A DNA stretch of 18,247 bases from GWC2-37-13 sp964564535 (GCA_964564535.1 CAZMBH010000019.1:1-18247), one strand, 5' to 3'. Shown: positions 6,472 through 13,782, counted from the first letter of the stretch. Notes: generated by a model not told the origin, from the letters alone. Numbers and translations: made by a program.

Positions 6472-8473
6472 ATTGATCCGTAATAAATTTATTAACTTCA
6501 TCTAATAATTCCTGCTCGGCTTTAATAGATTTATCTTTTAAATCTTTAGTCCAAGAACTTAAAATCTTTAATTCTTTATTCAATTTATCATTGACTAAAG
6601 ATACATACTTTGGTCCTGCCGAACCCTCATATTCATATTGATCTAAAGCATTGTCGATGTTGAATACTTTTTGAATTAACTCGATCTTCACAGGATAATC
6701 TTTCCCCGTAATTTCCTTTATAGCTTTTTTTAGCGTATCGACGGTAACGTCTTGAATTTTTCCGTTAATTAAGCCAACAGTTTTTCCAACAATTTTATGT
6801 GCGACCCGGAAAGGCATTTCAAACTTTTTGACTAATTCGTCAGCTAATTTTGTCGGTAAACTTGGAATGACACCTTTCTTCATTGCTTCAGGATTGGCAA
6901 TTATCTTTGATAACATACCATTAGTAATTGAAATAGTACTTAAAGCTTCCTCAAGAGACGCCATAATAGCTATTTTTATTTCGGCTGAGTCACGATTATA
7001 TCCCGATGGTGTTCCTTTTATTGCAATTAGATCATGATTAAAATTGGCAATTAATTTAGCACTTTTGCTTTTTATCTTTTCGCAAATATCCGGATTCATT
7101 TTTTGCGGCATAATTGAGGAACCGGTCGTAAATTCTTCAGAAATAGCGATATAATTTAGTTCCGGCAAACTCCAAATAATCAAGTCTTCCATCATTCTAG
7201 AAAGGACAGTCAACAAAATAGATAGCTGACCGATTATGTTTGCATCTTCGATTCCCCGGTTGTCGATTGCACTCAACCCGTTAGTTAATGGTTTTGAAAA
7301 ACCCAAAGCTTTTGCTGTAAATTTTGGGTCGATTTTCCAATTTACTCCATATGAAGCGCCTGCACCAAGCGGACATTTGTCATATGTTTCAAATACAATT
7401 TTTAATATTTTGTTCAAGTCAATTATCTGATCAAGATATGATTGCCACCAGAAACCAAAACTTGAGGGCATAGCGGAACGCATATGAGTAAAGCCGGGCA
7501 TAACGGTATTTTTGTAAACTTCCGCTTTTTTCAATAAAGTGTATTCAAGTTTATTTATTTCGTTAAAAATATCTATTAAAGATTTTTTTGTAAATAATTT
7601 TTGATCGATAATAGTCTGATCGTTTCGACTTCTGGCTACATGAAACCATCCGGCGTCTTCGCCGATAGAATCAGTTAATAACTTTTCGACGTTTTCATGG
7701 ACATCACCGACTATCGGATCAACTAATTGCTTATTTTGAGTAATTTCTAGAAGGTTTAATAGCTCTTGTAATATCTTTTTAGCACTTTTTTTTTGGACAA
7801 TTCCGCATTTTGCCGTCATTAGGTTATGGGCAATTGTTTCCAATAAATAGTATGGTGCCAATTTATTTTCAAGAACAGTCATCGTTGGGTCCATAATAAA
7901 TTGATCAGTAATTTTTGCCGGTCCTTTCGTATATATTCCCCCATAAATTTTTGTGTTTTTCATAGATTTTTTATTGCAATTTATAATAGTTTTTAAATTA
8001 ATACAGGTTTCGGGTTTTCCTTTTAATAAGTTTTTTACATAAAAAGGTGCATCTACTTTGGTTGCGCCAAGTTTTTTTAAAGTTAATATCGGAACATCAT
8101 TATCTGCGGAAATCATTGCAAATAAGTCGGAACTGGGATCAAGTTGAGAATGTAAGTCACAAATTAGCTCAACTATTTTTTTCCCGATACCGTTTTTTGG
8201 ATATTTTGAAATCCAAGATGAAAATTCATAACCAATCGGTTTATTTTTTATAATCCAGGGATAAAGTTTTCCAAAGCCAAGCAATTCAAATTTTTGATTT
8301 GTCAATAAAACGGTTAATCCTTTATCCATATAATCAACAAGTTCTTTTAAGGTAAACTGAACCATATGTTCTTTATTTTTTTTCAAAAACACAATTACTT
8401 GTTTTGATATATGTTTCTTATTTTCAAAAGAAATATTATTTAATTGTTTTCCTATGTAAGATATTTTATTCAT
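6464..8473 (-). CDS. argH: GNAT acetyltransferase-argininosuccinate lyase fusion
   Basis: The 669-residue protein joins two enzymes. Residues about 1-155 look like a GNAT domain: a strand ending LLGFGKLYPW, then a strand-loop-helix YEFSSWISKYPKNGIGKKIVE with the acetyl-CoA loop KNGIG at 93-97. Argininosuccinate lyase begins near Met171 (MKNTKIYGG). It carries RSRNDQ (281-286), PGFTH with the catalytic-region His330, and the superfamily signature GSSIMPQKMNP (451-461). ArgH splits argininosuccinate into arginine and fumarate. The lyase is divergent: THMRSAMP replaces the usual THxQxAQP, and YNRDSAE the usual YNxDLQE. The GNAT half could make N-acetylglutamate (ArgA-like), which is inference. 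The ATG at 8473 was chosen over an earlier ATG at 8524 because GGGAGGT lies 7 nt upstream; it overlaps argG by 8 nt. Confidence 0.85.
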   Translation of the reverse strand: MNKISYIGKQLNNISFENKKHISKQVIVFLKKNKEHMVQFTLKELVDYMDKGLTVLLTNQKFELLGFGKLYPWIIKNKPIGYEFSSWISKYPKNGIGKKIVELICDLHSQLDPSSDLFAMISADNDVPILTLKKLGATKVDAPFYVKNLLKGKPETCINLKTIINCNKKSMKNTKIYGGIYTKGPAKITDQFIMDPTMTVLENKLAPYYLLETIAHNLMTAKCGIVQKKSAKKILQELLNLLEITQNKQLVDPIVGDVHENVEKLLTDSIGEDAGWFHVARSRNDQTIIDQKLFTKKSLIDIFNEINKLEYTLLKKAEVYKNTVMPGFTHMRSAMPSSFGFWWQSYLDQIIDLNKILKIVFETYDKCPLGAGASYGVNWKIDPKFTAKALGFSKPLTNGLSAIDNRGIEDANIIGQLSILLTVLSRMMEDLIIWSLPELNYIAISEEFTTGSSIMPQKMNPDICEKIKSKSAKLIANFNHDLIAIKGTPSGYNRDSAEIKIAIMASLEEALSTISITNGMLSKIIANPEAMKKGVIPSLPTKLADELVKKFEMPFRVAHKIVGKTVGLINGKIQDVTVDTLKKAIKEITGKDYPVKIELIQKVFNIDNALDQYEYEGSAGPKYVSLVNDKLNKELKILSSWTKDLKDKSIKAEQELLDEVNKFITDQYE

Positions 8474-9680
8474 GATAATTACCTCCCTTTTGTTTTTTTG
8501 AAGCGATATAAGACTGTAATCCATATAGTTTTATAAATCCATCCGCGTCCTTTTTGGACCAGGTTTTTGATTGAGCGTAAAGGGCAATTTTTTTGTCAAT
8601 AAGCGAATATTTGCTTTTTACGGAGACTGGCTGAGGAACTCCGTGTTCCATTTTTATTAATACGATCCCGTTGACTAATTTCTGCAAAGAATTAATTGCA
8701 ACTTTAAATTGCTTGATTGACGGATCAAAAAATTTTCCATTATAAATATGCTCAGTCATTTGATGGGAAAGATAAGATGAAAATTCCAGCTGTTGTTTTG
8801 TAAAAATATATTGTTCAAGAGCAAGATGGGCTTTAATTAAAAATAGTATTCCTGGTGCTTCAAAAGCGATGTGGCCTTTAATACCAATAATGACATCACC
8901 GGTATAATAACCTTTTCCAAATCCGAAAGATCCAATTTCTGAATTTAAAGCGGATAACAATTCACTGCCGATTATTTTTTGACCATCCAATTTTATTGGC
9001 AATCCGCTTTTGAATTCAATTTTATAATATTTATTTTTGTTGATATTTTTTCCGGTAACCCACTCAAAAATGTTTTCCGGAGGCTCCTTATCTTCATCTA
9101 TTTCCGATCCTGAATAAGTAATCCCCATAAGGCTCTTATTGACAGAATATTTTTTATGAGTTCCAATCTGATCAAAACCCTTAGATTTAAGATATTTGAC
9201 CTCTTTTTTTCTATTTCCTCCCATTTCTTTAATTGGTTCAATAACTGAAATCTCAGGAGCCAGTAATTTAGCAGTTAAATTAAATCTGACCTGATCGCTA
9301 CCCATACCTGAGTTGCCATTAGCAATATATTTTGCTTTTTCTTCTTTTGCTATCTCAACAATTTTTTCTACTAAATGATAACGTTGTGATGATACGCAGT
9401 TCGGATATGAACCTTCATAGAGTCCGTTTGTTTTTATAATCCACTGGATCGTAGAATCATAAAAATATTGCTTTGCATCCAAAGAATAATGTTTGATTGC
9501 ACCAAGTATTTTAGACTTATCTTCTATGTTCTTTAATTCTTCATCGGAAAATCCACCTGAATTGATAATCGCAGTAATTACCTCAAATCCTTTATCAATA
9601 AGATAGGGGACACAGAAAGAGGTATCCAGACCCCCAGAAAATGCGAGCACTACCTTTTTGTTATTATTTTGTTTTTTCAT
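8466..9680 (-). CDS. argG: Argininosuccinate synthase
   Basis: ArgG joins citrulline and aspartate with ATP to make argininosuccinate. The N-terminal PP-loop is exact (SGGLDTS, 15-21), and the central NGNSGMGSDQVRF stretch corresponds to the family's citrulline/aspartate-binding region. IEPIKE and EHGVPQPVSVKSK follow as expected. At 404 residues it is normal length, although divergent from the common proteobacterial type. It is the first structural gene of the operon, behind a leader peptide and an intrinsic terminator (9710-9737), which suggests control by arginine supply. The ATG at 9680 has no Shine-Dalgarno sequence, only an A/T-rich stretch. Its 3' end contains the strong ribosome-binding site of the GNAT-argH gene and overlaps it by 8 nt. 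Confidence 0.95.
   Translation of the reverse strand: MKKQNNNKKVVLAFSGGLDTSFCVPYLIDKGFEVITAIINSGGFSDEELKNIEDKSKILGAIKHYSLDAKQYFYDSTIQWIIKTNGLYEGSYPNCVSSQRYHLVEKIVEIAKEEKAKYIANGNSGMGSDQVRFNLTAKLLAPEISVIEPIKEMGGNRKKEVKYLKSKGFDQIGTHKKYSVNKSLMGITYSGSEIDEDKEPPENIFEWVTGKNINKNKYYKIEFKSGLPIKLDGQKIIGSELLSALNSEIGSFGFGKGYYTGDVIIGIKGHIAFEAPGILFLIKAHLALEQYIFTKQQLEFSSYLSHQMTEHIYNGKFFDPSIKQFKVAINSLQKLVNGIVLIKMEHGVPQPVSVKSKYSLIDKKIALYAQSKTWSKKDADGFIKLYGLQSYIASKKQKGGNYHE
8481..8487 (-). promoter_or_regulatory. Strong Shine-Dalgarno site of GNAT-argH
   Basis: GGGAGGT lies inside the 3' end of argG, 7 nt before the ATG at 8473. It decides the start of the fusion gene and contrasts with the promoter-proximal genes here, which lack such sites. 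Confidence 0.8.
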
Positions 9681-9709
9681 ATTTATTTTTTAAATTAATA
9701 ATTTTGGCC

Positions 9710-9737
9710 AAAAAAAATCCCCGGGTCTTATCCGGGG
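9710..9737 (-). terminator. Intrinsic terminator in the argG leader (attenuator)
   Basis: On the minus strand CCCCGG (9737-9732) pairs perfectly with CCGGGG (9724-9719) around a 7-nt loop, and eight T follow one base later (9717-9710). It lies between the arg promoter and argG, 29 nt before the argG start and 21 nt after the leader-peptide stop, the position expected for an attenuator rather than the end of an upstream gene. Confidence 0.88.
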
Positions 9738-9785
9738 TTGGTAATAACTTTTTACTCTTTAGGCCATAAAAATACTACCCTCCCC
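9734..9785 (-). promoter_or_regulatory. Antiterminator helix of the arg leader, with its competing helices
   Basis: Hand pairing, counting leader base 1 as the A of the leader ATG at 9833. Bases 49-52 (GGGG) pair with 97-100 (CCCC). After a 2x2 internal loop, 55-61 pair with 88-94 (GGTAGTA with TATTACC plus a G-U). This 11-bp helix captures the 5' arm of the terminator. It competes with a 10-bp helix of 6-15 with 57-66 (AAAAGTACTA / TAGTATTTTT) and a 10-bp helix of 42-51 with 71-80 (ACTCTTTGGG / CCTAAAGAGT). Such mutually exclusive pairs are the mark of leader-peptide attenuation. Confidence 0.65.
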
Positions 9786-9833
9786 AAAGAGTCGCCTTGA
9801 AGACGAATTGGTTACGAATAGTACTTTTAACAT
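9759..9833 (-). CDS. Arginine leader peptide (24 residues, tandem Arg codons)
   Basis: A short reading frame, ATG to TAA, lies between a strong promoter and the attenuator of argG. It encodes 24 residues, beginning Met-Leu-Lys-Val-Leu-Phe and ending Phe-Met-Ala, with two adjacent arginine codons, AGG CGA (9797-9792), as residues 13-14 after three serines. The ATG is exactly 6 nt after TATAAT, so translation would start at the first transcribed base (leaderless), as for several genes here. The Arg codons precede the 5' arm of the antiterminator by about 7 nt. A ribosome waiting for Arg-tRNA there would cover the competing helices and leave the antiterminator free, whereas one that reaches the stop would cover it. 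The peptide itself probably has no other function. No homology is claimed; support is positional and structural. Confidence 0.75.
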   Translation of the reverse strand: MLKVLFVTNSSSRRLFGEGSIFMA

Positions 9834-9839
9834 AAAAAC

Positions 9840-9867
9840 ATTATATCATGCTTTTTTGAAAAGTCAA
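9840..9867 (-). promoter_or_regulatory. Promoter of the arginine operon
   Basis: On the minus strand TTGACT (9867-9862) is followed after 16 nt by a perfect TATAAT (9845-9840) with the extended TGn element directly before it (TGA TATAAT). It lies 6 nt upstream of the leader-peptide ATG. An inverted repeat TTTTTGA / TCAAAAA (9853-9859 / 9864-9870) covers its -35 and could be an operator shared with the divergent EamA gene. Confidence 0.85.
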
Positions 9868-9870
9868 AAA

Positions 9871-9879
9871 TGATAAAAT
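9871..9879 (+). promoter_or_regulatory. Extended -10 of the EamA transporter gene
   Basis: TGA TAAAAT forms an extended -10, 9 nt before the ATG at 9889, so any 5' leader would be only a few bases. No -35 is evident. It lies about 26 nt from the divergent arginine promoter's -10, so the two probably interfere or share control. Confidence 0.5.
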
Positions 9880-9888
9880 AAAACCCAT

Positions 9889-10761
9889 ATGTGGTTTTGG
9901 TATGCAATAGGGTCAGCCGTGATTTCGGCAGTATCAATAACTCTCAACAAAAAAGCGCTAAAAAACGTTAATGCTTCGTTATTAGCTTGGTCATTATTTG
10001 CCTTTTCTATCCCTATCTTGATATATCCTGCATTTAAGGATGGTTGGCCGGAATTTAATTTAACTTTTGCGGCAGCTACTTTAATATCGGTGATAATTTT
10101 TTCTTATATAAAAACTTTGAGCCTTCGTTCTTTAAAAAACAGCAACTTTATTTCAGAAATAATTCCCTTGGCATTTTTTAGTGTTTTTATTCAATACATT
10201 TTGGGACTGATTTTTTTGAATGAAAAAATAAAACTTTTACCATTTTTTGGGTTGATATTGATCGTATTTGGCGGTTATTATTTAAAAATACAGGAGGCAA
10301 AAGAAGATCTATTAAAGCCTTTTAAAATAATTCTGACCGATAAAAATTCGTTATATTACCTTATTGCGATGTTGATTATGCCGGTATCATCTCTTTTCGA
10401 TAAGGTTGGATTATTAAATATGAAACCGGTAAATCAATCATTTTTGTTGTTGTGGGAAAATGTATTGACAACTCTGCTTTTAGCAGGATATATGACTAAC
10501 AAAGATAGATTTTGGTTTAAGGATTTGAAAACTAATTTTTTTATTTTACTTTTTAATGGAGTAACCTACACTTCGATGGTTATTTTATATTTTTACGCCA
10601 TTACTACCGGCTCTTTAGCGTTGGTAACAGGAATAAAACGGGCAGAAATATTTTTTGCTCTTTTAATTGGGTGGTTTTTGTTTAATGATAAACCGAAAAA
10701 AGAAGTTTGGATAGGTAGCTTAATAATGCTTATTGGAGTTGTCTTAATTAAGTTAGGTTGA
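9889..10761 (+). CDS. EamA/DMT-family membrane transporter
   Basis: The 290-residue protein is almost wholly hydrophobic and shows the two-fold EamA layout: about ten membrane helices in two repeats of five. The first runs from MWFWYAIGSAVISAVSITLNKKAL to about residue 140, and the second begins at about 152 (NSLYYLIAMLIMPVSSLFDKVGL). Each repeat ends in the family-typical 'fLnEkikllpffGliLIvfGgyyl' / 'fLFNDKPKKEVWIGSLIMLIGVVLI' strand. Such proteins move amino acids, nucleotide sugars or other metabolites across the inner membrane, and the substrate cannot be read from sequence. Being divergent from the arginine operon with a shared promoter zone makes an amino-acid link conceivable but unproven. 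No Shine-Dalgarno sequence; an extended -10 is 9 nt before the ATG. The next gene's -35 overlaps its stop codon. Confidence 0.85.
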   Translation: MWFWYAIGSAVISAVSITLNKKALKNVNASLLAWSLFAFSIPILIYPAFKDGWPEFNLTFAAATLISVIIFSYIKTLSLRSLKNSNFISEIIPLAFFSVFIQYILGLIFLNEKIKLLPFFGLILIVFGGYYLKIQEAKEDLLKPFKIILTDKNSLYYLIAMLIMPVSSLFDKVGLLNMKPVNQSFLLLWENVLTTLLLAGYMTNKDRFWFKDLKTNFFILLFNGVTYTSMVILYFYAITTGSLALVTGIKRAEIFFALLIGWFLFNDKPKKEVWIGSLIMLIGVVLIKLG

Positions 10762-10786
10762 AATGTTTTATAAACTCGCCTAAAAT
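10758..10786 (+). promoter_or_regulatory. Promoter of the PEGA-domain gene
   Basis: TTGAAA (10758-10763, overlapping the EamA stop) is followed after exactly 17 nt by TAAAAT (10781-10786), with the ATG at 10793 six nt further. Both boxes and the spacing are near ideal, and the message would be leaderless. Confidence 0.75.
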
Positions 10787-10792
10787 GATTAC

Positions 10793-11683
10793 ATGACAAA
10801 CATGAAGAATAAGTTATCATTGCTATTAATTTTAGTCCTGTTGTTTATAGTTTTTGTTGCGGTGCGTTTTTTTATTTTTGATAAACAAAACGAATACGGA
10901 AAAATGAAGATTATTTCTTCACCAACCGCCAGTGTTTTTCTCAACAGCACCTTTATCGGCAAAACACCTTTTGAAGATAAATATAAGGTCGGTGAATATT
11001 TACTAAAATTAATTCCGGAATCAACCGCCAGCGATACGGCCTCATGGAACGGAAAAATAAATATTTATAAAAATGCCTTAACCTATGTTAACCGGGAACT
11101 GGGTTCTTCAGATATCGCATCAGCCGGTGAAATATTTACAACTGTTAAGATGACTAAAAAACCTGCAAATTCTGAATCTGGAGAGATTTATGTTGAAACA
11201 GAACCTCAAGGGGCAATCGTTACTTTGGATAGTGACGAAAAGGGAGTGGCTCCGGCAGTTATGGAAAACGTAACACGCGGTGATCATGAACTTTCAGTTT
11301 TTATGCCAGGCTTTTTCAGAAGAACTCAGAAGGTTAACGTTGACCCAGGATTTCGAGTTAATGCTCATTTTAAACTAGCGATTGACCAAAGCTCTTCATT
11401 TGCAAAAGAATCAGTTGATAAAACAAAGACGGCGAGTACCAGTGCAACGGTCGATAAAACCTATGTCAAGATAAGAGATAATCCCCAAGGCTGGCTGAGG
11501 GTAAGGGTTGACGGATCAATAAATGCATCGGAATCGGCAAAGGTTAAGCCGGGAGAGAAATACGAATTACTTGATGAAAAAACGGGGTGGTTTAAGATTA
11601 AGTTTAACGGCAGTCAGATTGGATTGGTAGAGGGAAGCTTTGATGAAGGATGGGTATCAAGCGAATATTCTTCCAAGGAGTAA
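10793..11683 (+). CDS. Membrane-anchored surface protein with two PEGA domains and an SH3-like C-terminus
   Basis: The protein has 296 residues. An N-terminal signal anchor (about 8-28, LSLLLILVLLFIVFVAV) with basic residues before it places the rest outside. PEGA domain 1 spans about 37-80 (IISSPTASVFLNSTFIGKTPF), and PEGA domain 2 about 131-190 (VETEPQGAIVTLDSDEKGVAP, then RGDHELSVFMPGF). A Ser/Thr/Lys linker leads to a C-terminal SH3-like module at about 222-293 (VKIRDNPQGWLRVR ... GEKYELLDEKTGWFKIKF ... GWVSSEY), like those that bind wall peptides. PEGA domains occur in envelope and surface-layer proteins, so a cell-envelope role is likely; no enzymatic motif is seen. The start at 10793 is favoured over the ATG at 10802 by the -10 six nt upstream. 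It ends at an intrinsic terminator shared with the convergent glycosyltransferase gene. Confidence 0.8.
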   Translation: MTNMKNKLSLLLILVLLFIVFVAVRFFIFDKQNEYGKMKIISSPTASVFLNSTFIGKTPFEDKYKVGEYLLKLIPESTASDTASWNGKINIYKNALTYVNRELGSSDIASAGEIFTTVKMTKKPANSESGEIYVETEPQGAIVTLDSDEKGVAPAVMENVTRGDHELSVFMPGFFRRTQKVNVDPGFRVNAHFKLAIDQSSSFAKESVDKTKTASTSATVDKTYVKIRDNPQGWLRVRVDGSINASESAKVKPGEKYELLDEKTGWFKIKFNGSQIGLVEGSFDEGWVSSEYSSKE

Positions 11684-11716
11684 AGCTTGATAGGTATCTG
11701 CGCTTTACTTTTTTTT
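11680..11716 (+). terminator. Intrinsic terminator after the PEGA-domain gene
   Basis: GTAAAGC (11680-11686) pairs perfectly with GCTTTAC (11702-11708), followed by eight T (11709-11716). The stem covers the stop codons of both convergent genes. In the opposite direction no T-run follows, so it should stop only plus-strand transcripts. Confidence 0.8.
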
Positions 11717-12847
11717 CCAAATAAATTTATTATAAAGCACGTAAGAATAGGGAATTATCAGGAAAGCAATAATCAAAACTTTATACAAAATCCAGGAACT
11801 TAAAGAAAATAGTCCAAACATATTTATATTTTTATCTCCTAAAAACCTTAAGGCTAAACTTAATCCAACCCACTGAATGATAATTGAACCGGAAGAAACA
11901 AAGTTAAAGGTAATAAATTTCATTAAGTAAGCGAGAAAGCCTCCAATAATTTTTTTATCTTTAAAACTCCAAAAGTTATTAAGTAAGAAGTTAAAAAATA
12001 TTGCCAGTTCGGCGCTATAAATATTTGCCGTAACTTTAGCTGTATGCAATTTATTTATAAATAAATATGCGGAAGAAAAATCAACCGCAAAACCGATAAA
12101 ACCGACAATAACGAATTTAACAAATGATGAGTTTAAAAAAATATAAGCCAAAATCTGAAATATATATTGTGAGAAAATGATTTTTGATTTTCCGTATTTT
12201 CTGTCTATAAAGTTAATAGGAACCTCCGAAACTTTTGCATTTTTTTTAAGTGATTGATCAAGAAGCGCAATTTGAAAAACATAGCCTGAGTATTTTTCGA
12301 CAAATGAAAGATTGTCTTTGATAATCCATGTTTTTACAGCCCTAAACCCGGAGGTCCAATCATGGATGTTAAGTTTCATGAAACCAAATCGTACTATTAA
12401 ATTTCCACAAATAGACAATATCTTCCGGTACCATCCCCAATTTTTAGGAATTGAGCCGCCTTTGATATATCTCGCACCTATAACAAAATCAGCTCCTTTG
12501 GCAATTTGATCCAGGAATGCAGGAATATTTTCTGGGTTATGGGAAAAGTCTGCATCCATTTGAAATATTACAAATGGATGAATATTTTCAATTGCATAGG
12601 TAAAAGCTTGGTGATAAGCTTTGCCTAGCCCTTCTTTTTTTGTTTTCAAAAGATAAACTTTTTCAGGAAATTTTTTACATAATCCTTGAACGATTTTTGC
12701 CGTATCATCAGTTGAGTCACTATCATTAATTAGAATTTCTATGTCCCAGTTAGGCAGGTTTTGATTTTGTTTTAAAATATCTTCAATCAATTTTTCAATC
12801 GTTCCACCCTCATTGTGCGTTGGAAGAACGATCAATGCTTTCTTCAT
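11705..12847 (-). CDS. GT2 dolichol-phosphate-mannose-synthase-like glycosyltransferase with GtrA domain
   Basis: The 380-residue protein pairs two modules. Residues 1-225 form a GT-A family 2 transferase like dolichyl/polyprenyl-phosphate mannosyltransferase: LPTHNEGGTIEKLI at 8-21, nucleotide-binding NDSDSTDDTA at 41-50, and the metal-binding DAD at 98-100 in QMDADFSHNPE, then WTSGFRA at 164-170. From about 240 a GtrA-like region with four membrane helices follows (FVIVGFIGFAVDFSSAYLF, FFNFLLNNFWSF). Such proteins usually transfer a sugar from a nucleotide donor to undecaprenyl phosphate and help it cross the membrane. The donor is unknown; the cluster makes UDP-xylose and UDP-glucuronate, which are candidates. 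It overlaps uxs by 4 nt (ATGA) and closes the minus-strand sugar operon. Confidence 0.9.
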   Translation of the reverse strand: MKKALIVLPTHNEGGTIEKLIEDILKQNQNLPNWDIEILINDSDSTDDTAKIVQGLCKKFPEKVYLLKTKKEGLGKAYHQAFTYAIENIHPFVIFQMDADFSHNPENIPAFLDQIAKGADFVIGARYIKGGSIPKNWGWYRKILSICGNLIVRFGFMKLNIHDWTSGFRAVKTWIIKDNLSFVEKYSGYVFQIALLDQSLKKNAKVSEVPINFIDRKYGKSKIIFSQYIFQILAYIFLNSSFVKFVIVGFIGFAVDFSSAYLFINKLHTAKVTANIYSAELAIFFNFLLNNFWSFKDKKIIGGFLAYLMKFITFNFVSSGSIIIQWVGLSLALRFLGDKNINMFGLFSLSSWILYKVLIIAFLIIPYSYVLYNKFIWKKK

Positions 12848-13782
12848 ATATTTTTAAAATACTCAATAGTTTTTTTTAATCCTTCTTCAAAATTTATTTT
12901 CGGCTGCCAGTTTAAAAGTTTTTTTGCTTTATCGATATCCGGACAGCGTTTTTTTGGATCATCTTTTCCAATGGTTTTAAAAACAACTTCAGATTTCGAT
13001 AAGGTTATTTTTTTTATTATATCAGCAATTTCTAAAATAGTTTTTTCATCTTGATTCCCGATATTAATTATTTCTCCGGCTAAATTTGACGTTTTAGCTA
13101 ATAGAAAAAGTCCCTGCACCATGTCATCAACATAACACAAGGAACGCGTTTGAGATCCATCCCCGTAGACAGTTAGAGGCTGATTGTTAATTGCCTGATT
13201 GACAAAATTAGAAACAACCCGGCCGTCGTCACGCTTCATAAAGGGTCCATAAGTATTGAAAATCCTAGCGATCCTTATATCTTTTTTATATTTTCTAAAA
13301 TAGGCCATCATTAATGCTTCGGCAAATCTTTTTCCTTCGTCATAACAGGATCGGGGGCCGACGCAACTAACATTGCCGAAATAGCTTTCTTTTTGCGGAT
13401 GCTCCAGTGGGTCGCCGTAAACTTCAGAAGTGGAGGAAAAAATAAAAGTTCCGCCATTGCTTTTTACAAAAAAATCCAAAAGATTAATCAGTCCCACACT
13501 ATTGGTTTTAAGAATTTCCAAAGATAAGTTTTGAAAATCTTTAGGAGAAGCGGGGGAGGCAAGATCATAAATAATGTCAAAACTTAGCAATTGTGAAAAA
13601 TTATATTCGGTGATATCAGCTTCTATAATCTTCAGGTTTTTATTACTTATTTCCGATTCCAGATTTTTTTTACTTCCGGTGACAAAATTATCGATGACAG
13701 TAACATTATCACTTTTGGAAAGATGAAATTTAGATAGGTGTGAGCCGATAAATCCAGCCCCACCAGTTATTAATATTTTCAT
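12844..13782 (-). CDS. uxs: UDP-glucuronate decarboxylase (UDP-xylose synthase)
   Basis: This short-chain dehydrogenase-type enzyme converts UDP-glucuronate to UDP-xylose with bound NAD. The Rossmann motif GGAGFIGSH is at 7-15. The STSEVYGDPLEHPQ stretch (from 117) and GPRSCYDEGKR (142-152), with the catalytic Tyr147 and Lys151, are characteristic of UXS rather than of 4-epimerases. YGDGSQTRSLCYVDD is the usual sugar-nucleotide contact region. At 312 residues it is normal for bacterial single-domain UXS. It sits directly after ugd, which makes its substrate, and overlaps it by 4 nt (ATGA), so the pair forms a UDP-glucose to UDP-xylose route. It also overlaps the following glycosyltransferase by 4 nt. 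Confidence 0.93.
   Translation of the reverse strand: MKILITGGAGFIGSHLSKFHLSKSDNVTVIDNFVTGSKKNLESEISNKNLKIIEADITEYNFSQLLSFDIIYDLASPASPKDFQNLSLEILKTNSVGLINLLDFFVKSNGGTFIFSSTSEVYGDPLEHPQKESYFGNVSCVGPRSCYDEGKRFAEALMMAYFRKYKKDIRIARIFNTYGPFMKRDDGRVVSNFVNQAINNQPLTVYGDGSQTRSLCYVDDMVQGLFLLAKTSNLAGEIINIGNQDEKTILEIADIIKKITLSKSEVVFKTIGKDDPKKRCPDIDKAKKLLNWQPKINFEEGLKKTIEYFKNI

Noticed and set aside
6472..6501. Longer start of the M20 gene
   Set aside because: The extra residues are not family-like and the ATG at 6471 repeats the ATGAATAA overlap with a weak GGAT site upstream.
8474..8524. Longer start of the GNAT-argH gene
   Set aside because: The ATG at 8473 has a strong GGGAGGT 7 nt upstream, and the earlier reading runs through that site and deep into argG.
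9710..9833. The argG leader as a T-box or known riboswitch
   Set aside because: No T-box bulge consensus, specifier-loop arrangement or recognised riboswitch core could be found, while the short frame with Arg codons and its competing helices explain the region better.
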